DNA of 10,857 nucleotides. Origin: Candidatus Dormiibacterota bacterium (lineage in GTDB: Bacteria; Chloroflexota; Dormibacteria; Dormibacterales; Dormibacteraceae). The first letter of the stretch is position 1. Each line of letters starts with the position of its first letter. The translations under genes and the position numbers were made by a program. This document shows positions 1-8,854 of this stretch, piece after piece. Under the pieces are notes generated by a model. That model did no database searches. It was not told the origin of the DNA and worked only from the letters and a program-made list of their open reading frames with translations. The stretch spans positions 4,396-15,252 of the forward strand of contig PLYD01000232.1 in NCBI GenBank assembly GCA_003151665.1. The letters run 5' to 3'.

Positions 1-1700
<1,700 letters not shown>

Positions 1701-1710
1701 TAGCCTCTCC

Positions 1711-1738
1711 AGGGAGTGCGACCATTCGTGCCCTTTTT
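1711..1738 (+). terminator. Candidate intrinsic terminator of glgB
   Basis: Ten bases after the glgB stop, AGGG (1711-1714) can pair with CCCT (1731-1734). Inside it, GCGA (1718-1721) can pair with TCGT (1726-1729, one G-U pair) around a CCAT loop. A run of five T follows (1734-1738; the first is used in the stem). The asymmetric internal loop (AGT against G) makes the hairpin modest. The same bases form part of the dispersed repeat at 1718-1742, which has its own alternative fold, so the terminator call is tentative. Confidence 0.35.
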
Positions 1739-1742
1739 GGCT
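1718..1742 (+). repeat. Dispersed intergenic repeat, copy 1
   Basis: Copy of a short element with core RCGACCA-N3-GTGCCC-N3/4-TGG. Here GCGACCA is at 1718-1724, GTGCCC at 1728-1733 and TGGC at 1738-1741, with one extra T in the second spacer. It begins 17 nt after the glgB stop codon and is in the same orientation as glgB. It pairs imperfectly (CCA with TGG, plus wobble pairs), so its palindrome is the weakest of the four. It most resembles copy 3 near 8855-8880, sharing the T-run and GGCT. Confidence 0.7.
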
Positions 1743-2046
1743 TTATCCGACGCCCGAAGGGCGCTTTAGAGAGGAGCCGTCGACAGGCGGGCCACCAGGT
1801 TCACACCCACCAGGGTGGTTCGTGGCGGCCCCTTGAGCTTGTGGCTCGTTGGAACGTTCTGGAGGGCGCTAGTCCAGTTGCCAGCGGTGACTGCCATGGG
1901 AGGCAATGTTATTCGGAGTTAATAGAGGTCGTAGCCGGGCCCGGCCACCACTGGGTGATAGCCACGTTGCCTGCGTCCCCCCATCGCGGGTCTGGGCGGA
2001 CTGAGCGAACGATCCATAACACGGTTGCTGCGGGCCAAACTCGATA

Positions 2047-2062
2047 AGCAACGGCGGTTGAC
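2047..2062 (+). promoter_or_regulatory. Operator-like site 1, over the -35 box
   Basis: AGCAAC (2047-2052), four bases (GGCG), then GTTGAC (2057-2062). It matches the perfect palindrome at 2075-2090 in AGCAAC-N4-GTTG, exactly 28 bp upstream of it. The preceding T and A are also shared, giving TAAGCAAC at 2045-2052 and 2073-2080. The right half overlaps the TTGACA -35 hexamer, so a bound protein would block RNA polymerase. The likely binder is the HTH protein encoded just downstream, by position only. Confidence 0.5.
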
Positions 2063-2086
2063 AATCGCCACCTAAGCAACTAAAGT
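2058..2086 (+). promoter_or_regulatory. Sigma-70-type promoter giving a probably leaderless mRNA
   Basis: The -35 is a perfect TTGACA (2058-2063). A 17-bp spacer leads to TAAAGT (2081-2086), four of six matches to TATAAT. The expected start of transcription is about 2093-2094, at or next to the A of the ATG at 2094. No Shine-Dalgarno sequence precedes that ATG, so the transcript is probably leaderless. Both hexamers lie inside operator-like repeats, which suggests tight repression. Confidence 0.65.
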
Positions 2087-2090
2087 TGCT
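2075..2090 (+). promoter_or_regulatory. Operator-like palindrome 2, over the -10 box
   Basis: AGCAACT (2075-2081) and AGTTGCT (2084-2090) are perfect inverted 7-bp arms separated by AA. The palindrome covers the -10 hexamer and ends three bases before the ATG at 2094. Its size and symmetry fit a dimeric HTH repressor site. The related site at 2047-2062 makes a random palindrome less likely. Autoregulation by the first gene of the operon is the simplest reading but is inferred. Confidence 0.6.
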
Positions 2091-2093
2091 GGG

Positions 2094-2330
2094 ATGTCGC
2101 CAGTCGATCCCTCCCCCCTCGGTGGCCCGGCCGACAACCTCGCGACTTCATCGGCCCTTAGGGCGATGGCTGACCGCCTGGAGGATGCCGGGGTCGAGCG
2201 TGCGATGCGAGAGGGCTGGTCGTGGTCCCAGGTCGCGGAGGCTCTCGGGGTCACCCGCCAGGCCGTCCACAAGAAGCATCTCATGCGGCTCTTGGCCGCG
2301 CGGATCGATCTGCGGAGGCGCGATGTTTAG
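2094..2330 (+). CDS. Small helix-turn-helix DNA-binding protein (ClpC2-like N-terminal half)
   Basis: A 78-residue protein. Residues 21-40 are helical, and residues about 42-64 form a clear helix-turn-helix containing SWSQVAEALGVTRQAVHKK, where VTRQAVHK is the recognition helix. The C-terminus is basic (RLLAARIDLRRRD). As I recall the family, this HTH resembles the one ahead of the Clp-N domain in mycobacterial ClpC2 (Rv2667), where both are one protein. Here they are separate genes overlapping by 8 bp. The ATG start is chosen because it coincides with the predicted transcription start; there is no ribosome binding site. It is the first gene of a four-gene operon. Its probable role is repressor of its own promoter through the paired operator-like sites. 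It could instead need its Clp-N partner to bind DNA. Confidence 0.85.
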   Translation: MSPVDPSPLGGPADNLATSSALRAMADRLEDAGVERAMREGWSWSQVAEALGVTRQAVHKKHLMRLLAARIDLRRRDV

Positions 2331-2850
2331 GTTTCTCGCAGTCGAGCGCCTGGCGCCCTTATTCGTTCCACGGGAGACCGCGATGGTGGTCGTCCGCCAA
2401 TTTGCGATCGAGGCCAAGCAGGACACAGCGAAGTTCATCGAGGCCGAGCACATGCTCCTGACGCTGGCGACAAACGAGGAAAGTGACGCTTGCACATTGC
2501 TCAATGAGTCGGGCCTGACCTACCGGCAGATCGTCTCTGCTCTGCGTGACGAGCGCCTGCGCAGCCTGGGGTTTGCCGGCGTGGAACCGCTCGACGAAAA
2601 GCAAACGGCGGCCACGGAGCTGGAGCGGCCGCTGATGTTGGGGACGTCGGCGAAAGTGGCCCTCAAACGCGCCATGATCGCCTCGCGTGACGGCCGTCCT
2701 CACCGGCCGCGAATTCAGGGCACCGATCTCCTGGTCGGCATCCTGCAGGCCGAATTGGGTACAGTGCCTCGGACCCTTGCCATCGCCGGAGTCGATCGTG
2801 CCGAGCTGATTGCCAGAGCGAGGAAACCAATGAGAGAAACCAGATGCTGA
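2323..2850 (+). CDS. Standalone Clp-N domain protein, no ATPase
   Basis: A 175-residue protein with two Clp-N repeats, residues about 15-75 (including IEAEHMLLTLAT and LLNESGL) and about 105-165 (GTSAKVALKRAM, IQGTDLLVGIL). In ClpC/ClpA this domain receives adaptors and substrates and is the target of cyclomarin-type antibiotics. No Walker motifs or AAA+ module follow, so it cannot unfold proteins itself. The ATG at 2323 has GGAGG at 2314-2318, lies 8 bp inside the HTH gene, and allows the full first repeat; an alternative ATG at 2383 would cut into that repeat. The stop overlaps the next start (ATGCTGA, 2844-2850). Cotranscription with an HTH protein and an exporter suggests it senses or sequesters a small molecule or damaged protein, as proposed for mycobacterial ClpC2. 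That role is inferred. Confidence 0.88.
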   Translation: MFRFLAVERLAPLFVPRETAMVVVRQFAIEAKQDTAKFIEAEHMLLTLATNEESDACTLLNESGLTYRQIVSALRDERLRSLGFAGVEPLDEKQTAATELERPLMLGTSAKVALKRAMIASRDGRPHRPRIQGTDLLVGILQAELGTVPRTLAIAGVDRAELIARARKPMRETRC

Positions 2851-4577
2851 TCCGACTCCTCCGCACCTATTTACGACCCTATATTCGCGAGGTCGTGTTC
2901 GTGGTGGTGCTCGTGTCGATCCAGTCAGTGGCCAATCTATACCTGCCAAACCTGAACGCCGACATCATCAACAACGGGGTGGCGAAGGGCGACGTGCCGT
3001 ACATATGGCGGACCGGCGCCGTGATGCTTGGGGTCGCCGTCGGCATGGGGATCATCGCAGTGATCGCTGTCTACTGGGCCTCGGTCGCGTCGATGGGTGT
3101 GGGCCGCGACCTGCGCGGCGCTGTCTTTGGGCAGGTGCAGACATTCTCCGCGCGGGAGCTGAACCAACTCGGTACCGCGTCGCTTATCACTCGCAACACC
3201 AACGACGTTCAACAAATCCAGCTCTTCCTGCAGATCGCCCTGACCCTGTTGGTCGCCGCTCCGATCATGGCCGTGGGCGGGGTGATCATGGCCCTTCGCG
3301 TGGACGTTCAGCTGTCGGGCCTGCTCTTGGTGATCCTGCCAATCATGGCCGGGATCGTCGCGTTCATGCTCTTGAAAGGCGTCCCGCTCTTCCGCGCCAT
3401 GCAGGGCAAGATCGACCGCATCAACCAGGTGCTGCGAGAGCAGATCATGGGTGTCCGCGTGATCCGCGCATTCAATCGCACGGATTACGAGCGGTCGCGT
3501 TTCGAGGCAGCCAACGCTGACCTCACGTCCACCGCGCTCCGAGTCAACCGCATCTTCGTGGTTGCATTCCCGGCCTTGATGGCCGTCATGAACCTCACCA
3601 GCGTCGCCGTGCTCTGGTTCGGCGGCCACCTGGTCGACAACGGGTCGATGTCGATCGGCAATTTGACCGCTTTCATGATGTACATAATCCAGATCCTGTT
3701 CTCGGTGATGATGGCCGTCGCCATGGTCATCCTCGTGCCTCGCGCAGAGGCCAGCGCAGGACGCATTCAAGAGGTGTTCACGACGGTGCCGTCGATCGCT
3801 GATCCTCCGCTGCCGGCTGAACCCGCGACCTCCACCGGCCGTGTCGAGTTCAAGGCTGTCACATTCGGATACCCAGGCGGCGAGCACCCGGTGCTGGAAG
3901 ACTTGAATTTCGAGCTGCGGGCCGGCCAAACCACGGCGATCATTGGCGGCACGGGCTCGGGAAAGACGACGCTGCTCGACCTGATACCGCGATTCTTCGA
4001 CGTCAGCGGGGGCAGCCTGCTCGTTGACGGGGTGGACGTGCGCCAGCAATCGCTCGAGCGGCTGTGGGGCGTCATCGGTCTCGTGCCACAGCGCGCATAC
4101 CTGTTCAGCGGCACAGTCGCCGACAACCTCAGGTTCGGCAATGAGCAAGCCACCGACGATGAGCTATGGCACGCGCTCGAGGTGGCTCAGGCCCGCGAGT
4201 TCGTGGCCGCACTGCCGGACGGCTTGGCCTCGCCCATCGATCAGGGCGGGACCAACTTGTCCGGTGGACAGCGTCAGCGCCTCGCCATCGCCCGGGCGCT
4301 CGTCAAGCGGCCAGCCATCTACCTCTTCGATGACTGCTTCTCCGCCCTCGACGCAGGCACCGACGCCCGACTCCGCGCTGCACTCCGCCCCGAGACCAGA
4401 GAGGCGACGGTGGTGATCGTGGCTCAGCGTGTCAGCACGATCATGCATGCGGACCGCATCATCGTTCTCGACGACGGCCGTGTTGTGGGCATCGGAAACC
4501 ACAAGGAGCTCATGGCATCGTGCGAGCCCTACCGCGAGATCGTCGATTCGCAACTCGGCGCGGAGGCGGTCGCATGA
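2844..4577 (+). CDS. ABC exporter half, degenerate-site subunit of a heterodimer
   Basis: A 577-residue membrane-spanning half-transporter. Six hydrophobic segments lie at about 17-37, 57-80, 128-150, 155-177, 237-260 and 273-297. The nucleotide-binding domain starts near 333: Walker A GGTGSGKT (368-375), Q-loop Gln416, signature LSGGQ (472-476), Walker B ending in Asp496. The residue after Walker B is Asp497 (codon 4332-4334) instead of catalytic Glu, and the switch His is Gln528 (codon 4425-4427). This is the known pattern of the noncatalytic partner in TM287/288, LmrCD and BmrCD. Its intact LSGGQ would complete the active site of the second subunit. The start overlaps the Clp-N gene by 7 bp, with a weak GAGAG at 2832-2836, so translation is probably coupled. 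Substrate unknown; the family exports drugs and lipids. Confidence 0.95.
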   Translation: MLIRLLRTYLRPYIREVVFVVVLVSIQSVANLYLPNLNADIINNGVAKGDVPYIWRTGAVMLGVAVGMGIIAVIAVYWASVASMGVGRDLRGAVFGQVQTFSARELNQLGTASLITRNTNDVQQIQLFLQIALTLLVAAPIMAVGGVIMALRVDVQLSGLLLVILPIMAGIVAFMLLKGVPLFRAMQGKIDRINQVLREQIMGVRVIRAFNRTDYERSRFEAANADLTSTALRVNRIFVVAFPALMAVMNLTSVAVLWFGGHLVDNGSMSIGNLTAFMMYIIQILFSVMMAVAMVILVPRAEASAGRIQEVFTTVPSIADPPLPAEPATSTGRVEFKAVTFGYPGGEHPVLEDLNFELRAGQTTAIIGGTGSGKTTLLDLIPRFFDVSGGSLLVDGVDVRQQSLERLWGVIGLVPQRAYLFSGTVADNLRFGNEQATDDELWHALEVAQAREFVAALPDGLASPIDQGGTNLSGGQRQRLAIARALVKRPAIYLFDDCFSALDAGTDARLRAALRPETREATVVIVAQRVSTIMHADRIIVLDDGRVVGIGNHKELMASCEPYREIVDSQLGAEAVA

Positions 4578-6616
4578 TCAATCGCGGCGGCGGTCAGCGA
4601 CCCGGCGGCCCCGGCGGGCGACCCGGAATGGGCGGCGGCTGGATGGGAATGGGCGGTCCGCCGGCGGGCAAGACGCGAGACTTGCGTAAGACGCTCAGTC
4701 AGCTCCTGGGGCGCCTCCGCCCCGAACTGCCGCTGATCAGCTTCGTGGTCGTGCTTGGAGTGGCCAGCGTCGCGTTCGCAGTCATCGGTCCAAAGATCAT
4801 CGGCAACGCGACCAACGTCATCTTCAACGGTCTCGTCGGCAAATCGCTGCCCGCCGGCGTCACCAAGGCGCAGGCCATTGCAGCGCTGCATGCGCGCGGC
4901 CAGGATCAGCTGGCTCAGATGCTGTCGGGCATGGACGTCACGCCCGGAAAGGGCATCGACTTCACACAGCTTGGCGAGATCCTGATGATTGCCGTCGGCG
5001 TATACCTCGCCGCCTCGGTCTTCACCTGGGCTCAGGGTTACATCATGGCCGGGGTCGCGCAGCGAACCGTTTACGGCATGCGGCGCGACGTCGAGGCCAA
5101 GCTAGGTCGCCTGCCGTTGAAGTATTTCGACAGTCACTCGCATGGTGACATCCTCAGCCGCGTCACCAACGACGTCGACAATGTGGCCACGACGCTGCAG
5201 CAGGGCTTGAGCCAGATCCTCACAGCGCTGCTAACGATCATCGGCGTCCTCGGCATGATGTTCTGGATCAGCCCCCTGTTGGCCTTGATCTCCTTGGTGA
5301 CCGTTCCCCTTTCGGTCGTGGTGGTGGTCATCATCGGGCGGAGGTCGCAGAAGGAGTTCGCCGCCCAGTGGAAAATGACCGGCACCCTCAACGGACACGT
5401 CGAGGAGACGCACACCGGTCATGTTCTCGTCCAGGTGTTCGGCCGGCGCCGAAAGGCCCAGGAGGAGTTCGACCGGCAGAACCAAAAGCTGTACGAGGCG
5501 AGCTTCAGAGCCCAATTCCTGTCGGGCGTCATGCAGCCGGCGATGCAGTTTCTGGGCAATCTCAACTACGTGGCGATCGCGGTCATCGGCGGGTATCGCG
5601 TCGTCTCGGGAACGATGTCCCTGGGTGATGTGCAGGCGTTCATTCAGTACTCGCGACAGTTCACCATGCCGATCACGCAGCTCGCCAGCCAGATGAACCT
5701 CCTCCAGTCTGGCCTCGCCTCCGCAGAGCGCGTTTTCGAGCTGCTGGCCGAGGAAGAACAATCACCCGACGTCGTCACTGAACAGCTTGGCGAGGCCAGC
5801 GGCCAGGTGTCCCTCGAGAACATGTCGTTCCGATATGTGGCCGACAAGCCTTTGATCGACGGCTTCAGCCTCGAGGTCAAGCCAGGCCAGACCATCGCGA
5901 TTGTGGGGCCGACCGGGGCTGGGAAAACCACGATCGTCAACCTGCTCATGCGCTTCTACGACATCGATTCAGGCCGCATCTCTCTGGACGGTGTGGATAC
6001 GCATCACTTGTCCCGCGAACAGGTGCGTGATGCTTTTGGAATGGTGCTGCAGGACACGTGGCTTTTTGCGGGCACCATTCGCGCCAACATCGCGTATGGA
6101 AAGGAAGGGGCCACCGACGATGAGATCGTCGCAGCGGCGCAGGCGGCGCATGTCGATTCGTTTGTCCGCACACTGCCGCTCGGTTACGACACGGTCCTCG
6201 ACGAGGAAGCGTCAGATCTGTCGTCAGGCCAAAGACAGCTGCTCACGATCGCACGAGCGTTCCTTGCCGACCGAAGCATCCTGATCCTGGACGAGGCGAC
6301 GAGCAACGTCGACACCAGGACAGAGGTGCTTATACAGACGGCAATGGCTCGACTGCGGCACGGACGCACCAGCTTCGTGATCGCTCACCGGCTGTCCACA
6401 ATCCGTAAAGCGGATTCGATCGTGGTCATGGATGGCGGCCGCATCGTCGAGCAGGGCAACCACGAGGAGCTACTCAGCCACCATGGCTTCTACTACGAGC
6501 TCTACAACAGTCAATTCACCGATGCTTGGGCCGAGACCGGCGATGGGCGCGCGCCCAGCGCGAATGGAGTGAGCGAGACTCCGCCGCCCCTCGTCGAAAC
6601 CCCTGTACGACGGTGA
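4574..6616 (+). CDS. ABC exporter half, catalytic-site subunit of a heterodimer
   Basis: A 680-residue partner of the preceding exporter half, overlapping it by ATGA (4574-4577) with GGAGG at 4562-4566. An N-terminal Gly/Pro/Met-rich cytoplasmic tail (residues 4-32) precedes six membrane segments. The first two (about 55-78 and 135-158) are separated by a 56-residue outer loop, longer than in the partner. The nucleotide-binding domain has Walker A GPTGAGKT (445-452), Gln493, Walker B ILILDE with catalytic Glu574, and switch His605. The signature is LSSGQ (549-553), with Ser for Gly. That degeneracy belongs to the site formed with the partner's Asp497/Gln528, so one ATP site is active and one impaired, as expected for LmrCD-type heterodimers. 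An unstructured tail follows residue 650. Upstream ATG or GTG starts would overlap the partner gene and lack the ribosome site. Confidence 0.95.
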   Translation: MINRGGGQRPGGPGGRPGMGGGWMGMGGPPAGKTRDLRKTLSQLLGRLRPELPLISFVVVLGVASVAFAVIGPKIIGNATNVIFNGLVGKSLPAGVTKAQAIAALHARGQDQLAQMLSGMDVTPGKGIDFTQLGEILMIAVGVYLAASVFTWAQGYIMAGVAQRTVYGMRRDVEAKLGRLPLKYFDSHSHGDILSRVTNDVDNVATTLQQGLSQILTALLTIIGVLGMMFWISPLLALISLVTVPLSVVVVVIIGRRSQKEFAAQWKMTGTLNGHVEETHTGHVLVQVFGRRRKAQEEFDRQNQKLYEASFRAQFLSGVMQPAMQFLGNLNYVAIAVIGGYRVVSGTMSLGDVQAFIQYSRQFTMPITQLASQMNLLQSGLASAERVFELLAEEEQSPDVVTEQLGEASGQVSLENMSFRYVADKPLIDGFSLEVKPGQTIAIVGPTGAGKTTIVNLLMRFYDIDSGRISLDGVDTHHLSREQVRDAFGMVLQDTWLFAGTIRANIAYGKEGATDDEIVAAAQAAHVDSFVRTLPLGYDTVLDEEASDLSSGQRQLLTIARAFLADRSILILDEATSNVDTRTEVLIQTAMARLRHGRTSFVIAHRLSTIRKADSIVVMDGGRIVEQGNHEELLSHHGFYYELYNSQFTDAWAETGDGRAPSANGVSETPPPLVETPVRR

Positions 6617-6645
6617 CGACAGCGCCGGCCCTGCGTTGAGAGGAA

Positions 6646-6676
6646 CGGGATGCGACCAGATGTGCCCTAATGGCGC
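6646..6676 (+). repeat. Dispersed intergenic repeat, copy 2
   Basis: The core GCGACCA (6652-6658), N3, GTGCCC (6662-6667), TAA and TGGCGC (6671-6676) starts 35 nt after the stop of the second exporter gene, in the same orientation. GCG-CCA can pair with TGGCGC with one bulged A, giving a 6-bp stem. Including the preceding CGGGAT (6646-6651), it matches copy 4 (8815-8842, minus strand) at 24 of 28 positions. It occupies most of the 80-bp gap between the convergent exporter and GH15 genes. There is no U-run to mark it as a classical terminator. Confidence 0.72.
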
Positions 6677-6696
6677 GATCAGTGGCCGGTCTCGGT

Positions 6697-8805
6697 TTAG
6701 CTCGACGTTGTGTCTGTCGCCACGAACTCGTTGGTGGTTCCGCTCTCTGCGTTGATCACGTGCATCACCGCGTTGATCAAGGCCAGGTGTGAGAACGCTT
6801 GTGGGAAGTTGCCGAGGTGCCGGCCGCTTCGCGGGTCGATCTCTTCTGCGTAGAGCTGCAGGGGGCTCGCGTAGGACAGCATCTTTTCGCACAGCTGCCT
6901 CGCCTTGACCACCTCGCCGATCTCGGCGAGGGCCGAGACCAGCCAGAAGGAGCAGATCGTGAAGGTGCCCTCCTCGCCCTTGAGGCCATCGTCAGTCTCC
7001 TCAGTTCGGTAGCGCAGGACCATACCGTCCACTGTGAGCTCCTCGCGGATCGCGAGTACTGTCGCCCGCACCCGCGGATCGTCAGGCGGCAGGAACCTGA
7101 CGAGCGGGATGAGCAGCAGTGATGCATCGAGAGCGGTCGACCCGTAGTGCTGGACGAAAACGCCGCGGGAGTCGACTCCGTTCGTGCAGATGTCCGACTT
7201 GATCTCATCGGCCACCTTCTGCCAGCTGACTGCCAGGTCGCGGTCGCCATGGAGCTCCGCGAGGCGCGCGCCCCTGTCGCACGCGACCCAGCACATCAGC
7301 TTGGATGAGGTGAAATGCTGCAGCTCCCCCCGGACCTCCCAGATCCCACGGTCCGGCTCCTTCCAGTTCTCGATCGCACACTCCACCGCGTGCTTGAGGA
7401 TCGGCCACACGACTTCAGGCAGGTAGTCGCGCGATTTCGCGTGCAGGTAGACGGAGTCGAGCACGGCGCCCCATACGTCGTGCTGCTTCTGGTTGTACGC
7501 GCCGTTGCCGATACGCACGGGCCGCGAGCCTTCGTACCCGCTCAGGTGGTCGAGCGTCTTCTCGCTCAGCTCGTGCTCGCCGCCGATGCCATACATGATC
7601 TGCAGCTCGCTCTTGCCCGCCGCGACGTCGGCGATGAAGTAGAAGAAGTCGTTGGCCTCGCGCGCGAAGCCAAGCGTGTACAGGCCCCAGAGCATGAAGG
7701 TACCGTCCCGGATCCAGGTGTACCGATAGTCCCAGTTGCGCTCGCCGCCGATGGTCTCGGGAAGGGAGGTCGTGGGAGCGGCGAGCAATGCGCCCGTCGG
7801 GCTGTAGGTCAGCCCTTTGAGCGTCAGGGCGCTACGCTGCAGGAAGCTCTGCCATGGGTGCTCGGGAAACTCGCCGTGGTTGATCCACTCGCGCCAGAAA
7901 TCGGCGGTGCGCTCGACGCGCTCAAATGCCTCGTCGACATTCGCCGGAGGTGGGTGCTCTGCCCAGAGCTCTTTCGAGGCCGAGAACTGGGACCGCGGCC
8001 AGCAGAGGGCCACATACGCCTTCTCGCCCTGCCTAAGCGTCTTCGTGGCGTGCGCGCCTGGGCCTTCGAAGCCGACGTTGAGGTCGGTGACCAGCCGTAG
8101 CGGCACGTCTCCCTGGCCGCCGGACGCGATCGCCTCTTCGTAGCCAGGACCTGAGTACTCCCAATGGGCGGCGGTCTTGCCGTAGTCGAACACCGGACTG
8201 CAGTCGAGGCTCAGCTCCACGCTCCCGACTACACATTTCGCAGTTCGGAGAAGGATGTGCTCGGCCTCGTGGTCGGTCGGGGGCCGGCGGTGGGTGCCGG
8301 AGCGCCGCTGGCTGTGGTACCAGGGGCCGATGCACAGAGCGTCGCGCACGATCATCCAGCCGGTTCGCGTCCTCCAGGTGGTCTCGAGGACCAGGGTGCC
8401 GGGGAGGTAGCGGCGGCCGGCGGGAACGGCGACACCGCTCGGCCCGAAGCGGAAGCTACCGGCTGCCCGGTCGAGGATCGCGGCGAAGACGCTGGCGCTG
8501 TCGGGACGGGGGAGGCACATCCACTCCACCCGGCCGCTGGGCGCGATGAGGCAATTGACCTCGCAGTCGGACAGGAAGGCGTAGTCGGCGATCGGAGGGA
8601 AGGCGCTCTGCGTGGGCGAGGCGGTGACAGGGTTCGCGACGGGGCGGGGCGCCTGCCCGTTTCCGTTAACCGATTTGGTCTGGTGACCTAGATCCTCGAC
8701 CCGAGCCTTCTTAGCCGTACTACACGCTCCCCAGCGCGAACTCCAGAGGACAAAGCATAGGCCGGTGTTTCGGAGTTGGGACCCCTCCCGGGCCCTTGGG
8801 GCCAT
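6697..8805 (-). CDS. GH15 family trehalase / glucoamylase-like hydrolase
   Basis: Cytoplasmic (alpha/alpha)6-barrel glycoside hydrolase with no signal peptide. It closely follows the mycobacterial GH15 trehalase pattern as I remember it: FPPIADYAFLSD, a beta-rich N-terminal domain, ERNWDYRYTWIRD, GIWEVRGE and LYAEEIDP. The Glu after Trp in IWEV (codon 7338-7336) is the likely acid, and a Glu of YAEE (6846-6841) the likely base. It would split trehalose to two glucose units; a glucoamylase acting on maltodextrins is the alternative. Conserved sequence begins only at about 8601. The ATG at 8805 gives 702 residues with about 68 unconserved at the N-terminus. A TTG at 8862 falls inside a repeat copy and is less likely. 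No good ribosome site precedes either, so the start is uncertain. It lies downstream of adk on the same strand and ends in TAA at 6697. Confidence 0.92.
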   Translation of the reverse strand: MAPRAREGSQLRNTGLCFVLWSSRWGACSTAKKARVEDLGHQTKSVNGNGQAPRPVANPVTASPTQSAFPPIADYAFLSDCEVNCLIAPSGRVEWMCLPRPDSASVFAAILDRAAGSFRFGPSGVAVPAGRRYLPGTLVLETTWRTRTGWMIVRDALCIGPWYHSQRRSGTHRRPPTDHEAEHILLRTAKCVVGSVELSLDCSPVFDYGKTAAHWEYSGPGYEEAIASGGQGDVPLRLVTDLNVGFEGPGAHATKTLRQGEKAYVALCWPRSQFSASKELWAEHPPPANVDEAFERVERTADFWREWINHGEFPEHPWQSFLQRSALTLKGLTYSPTGALLAAPTTSLPETIGGERNWDYRYTWIRDGTFMLWGLYTLGFAREANDFFYFIADVAAGKSELQIMYGIGGEHELSEKTLDHLSGYEGSRPVRIGNGAYNQKQHDVWGAVLDSVYLHAKSRDYLPEVVWPILKHAVECAIENWKEPDRGIWEVRGELQHFTSSKLMCWVACDRGARLAELHGDRDLAVSWQKVADEIKSDICTNGVDSRGVFVQHYGSTALDASLLLIPLVRFLPPDDPRVRATVLAIREELTVDGMVLRYRTEETDDGLKGEEGTFTICSFWLVSALAEIGEVVKARQLCEKMLSYASPLQLYAEEIDPRSGRHLGNFPQAFSHLALINAVMHVINAESGTTNEFVATDTTSS

Positions 8806-8811
8806 GCGACC

Positions 8812-8842
8812 CGACCATTCGGGCACAGATGGTCGTATCCCG
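8812..8842 (-). repeat. Dispersed intergenic repeat, copy 4 (most perfect palindrome)
   Basis: On the minus strand: CGGGAT (8842-8837), ACGACCA (8836-8830), N3, GTGCCC (8826-8821), GAA, then TGGTCG (8817-8812). CGACCAT and ATGGTCG form perfect 7-bp inverted arms around a 10-base loop containing GTGCCC. It lies 44 bp downstream of copy 3 in tandem orientation, just before the chosen GH15 start codon. It could also act in GH15 expression, as an operator or RNA hairpin near the start. Confidence 0.72.
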
Positions 8843-8854
8843 GGCGATGGGGGT

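Larger units (their letters stand above)
1701..2093. other. Noncoding gap between glgB and the HTH/Clp-N/ABC operon
   Basis: This 393-base gap has no convincing gene. A 68-codon open frame at 1841-2047 has no ribosome binding site and no recognisable protein pattern. The left end (1711-1742) holds a terminator candidate overlapping a repeat copy. The right end (2047-2090) holds the promoter with two operator-like sites. In the middle (about 1743-2046) I see only a small direct repeat CCACCAGG (1792-1799 and 1807-1814), a weak 5-bp hairpin at 1751-1763, and isolated GTTGC half-sites, for example GTTGCT at 2024-2029. None of these supports a specific function. Confidence 0.6.

Noticed and set aside
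1751..1763. CGCCC-GAA-GGGCG hairpin as the glgB terminator
   Set aside because: Only a 5-bp stem followed by CTTTAG, with no real U-run. The structure at 1711-1738 is the better candidate.
1841..2047. 68-codon plus-strand open frame in the glgB-HTH gap
   Set aside because: GTG start without a ribosome site, no recognisable protein pattern, and its end runs into the operator region. It is treated as noncoding.
2086..2322. Upstream extension of the Clp-N frame to 2086
   Set aside because: These residues overlap the HTH gene in another frame, are unlike a Clp-N protein, and the ATG at 2323 with GGAGG upstream fits the family start.
2937..4148. 403-codon minus-strand open frame opposite the first exporter gene
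   Set aside because: It is antisense to a well-supported ABC transporter, rich in His, Asp and Arg as expected from a high-GC shadow frame, and shows no family motif.
7315..8100. 261-codon plus-strand open frame opposite the GH15 gene
   Set aside because: It lies wholly inside the strongly supported GH15 hydrolase and has the low-complexity composition of an antisense shadow.
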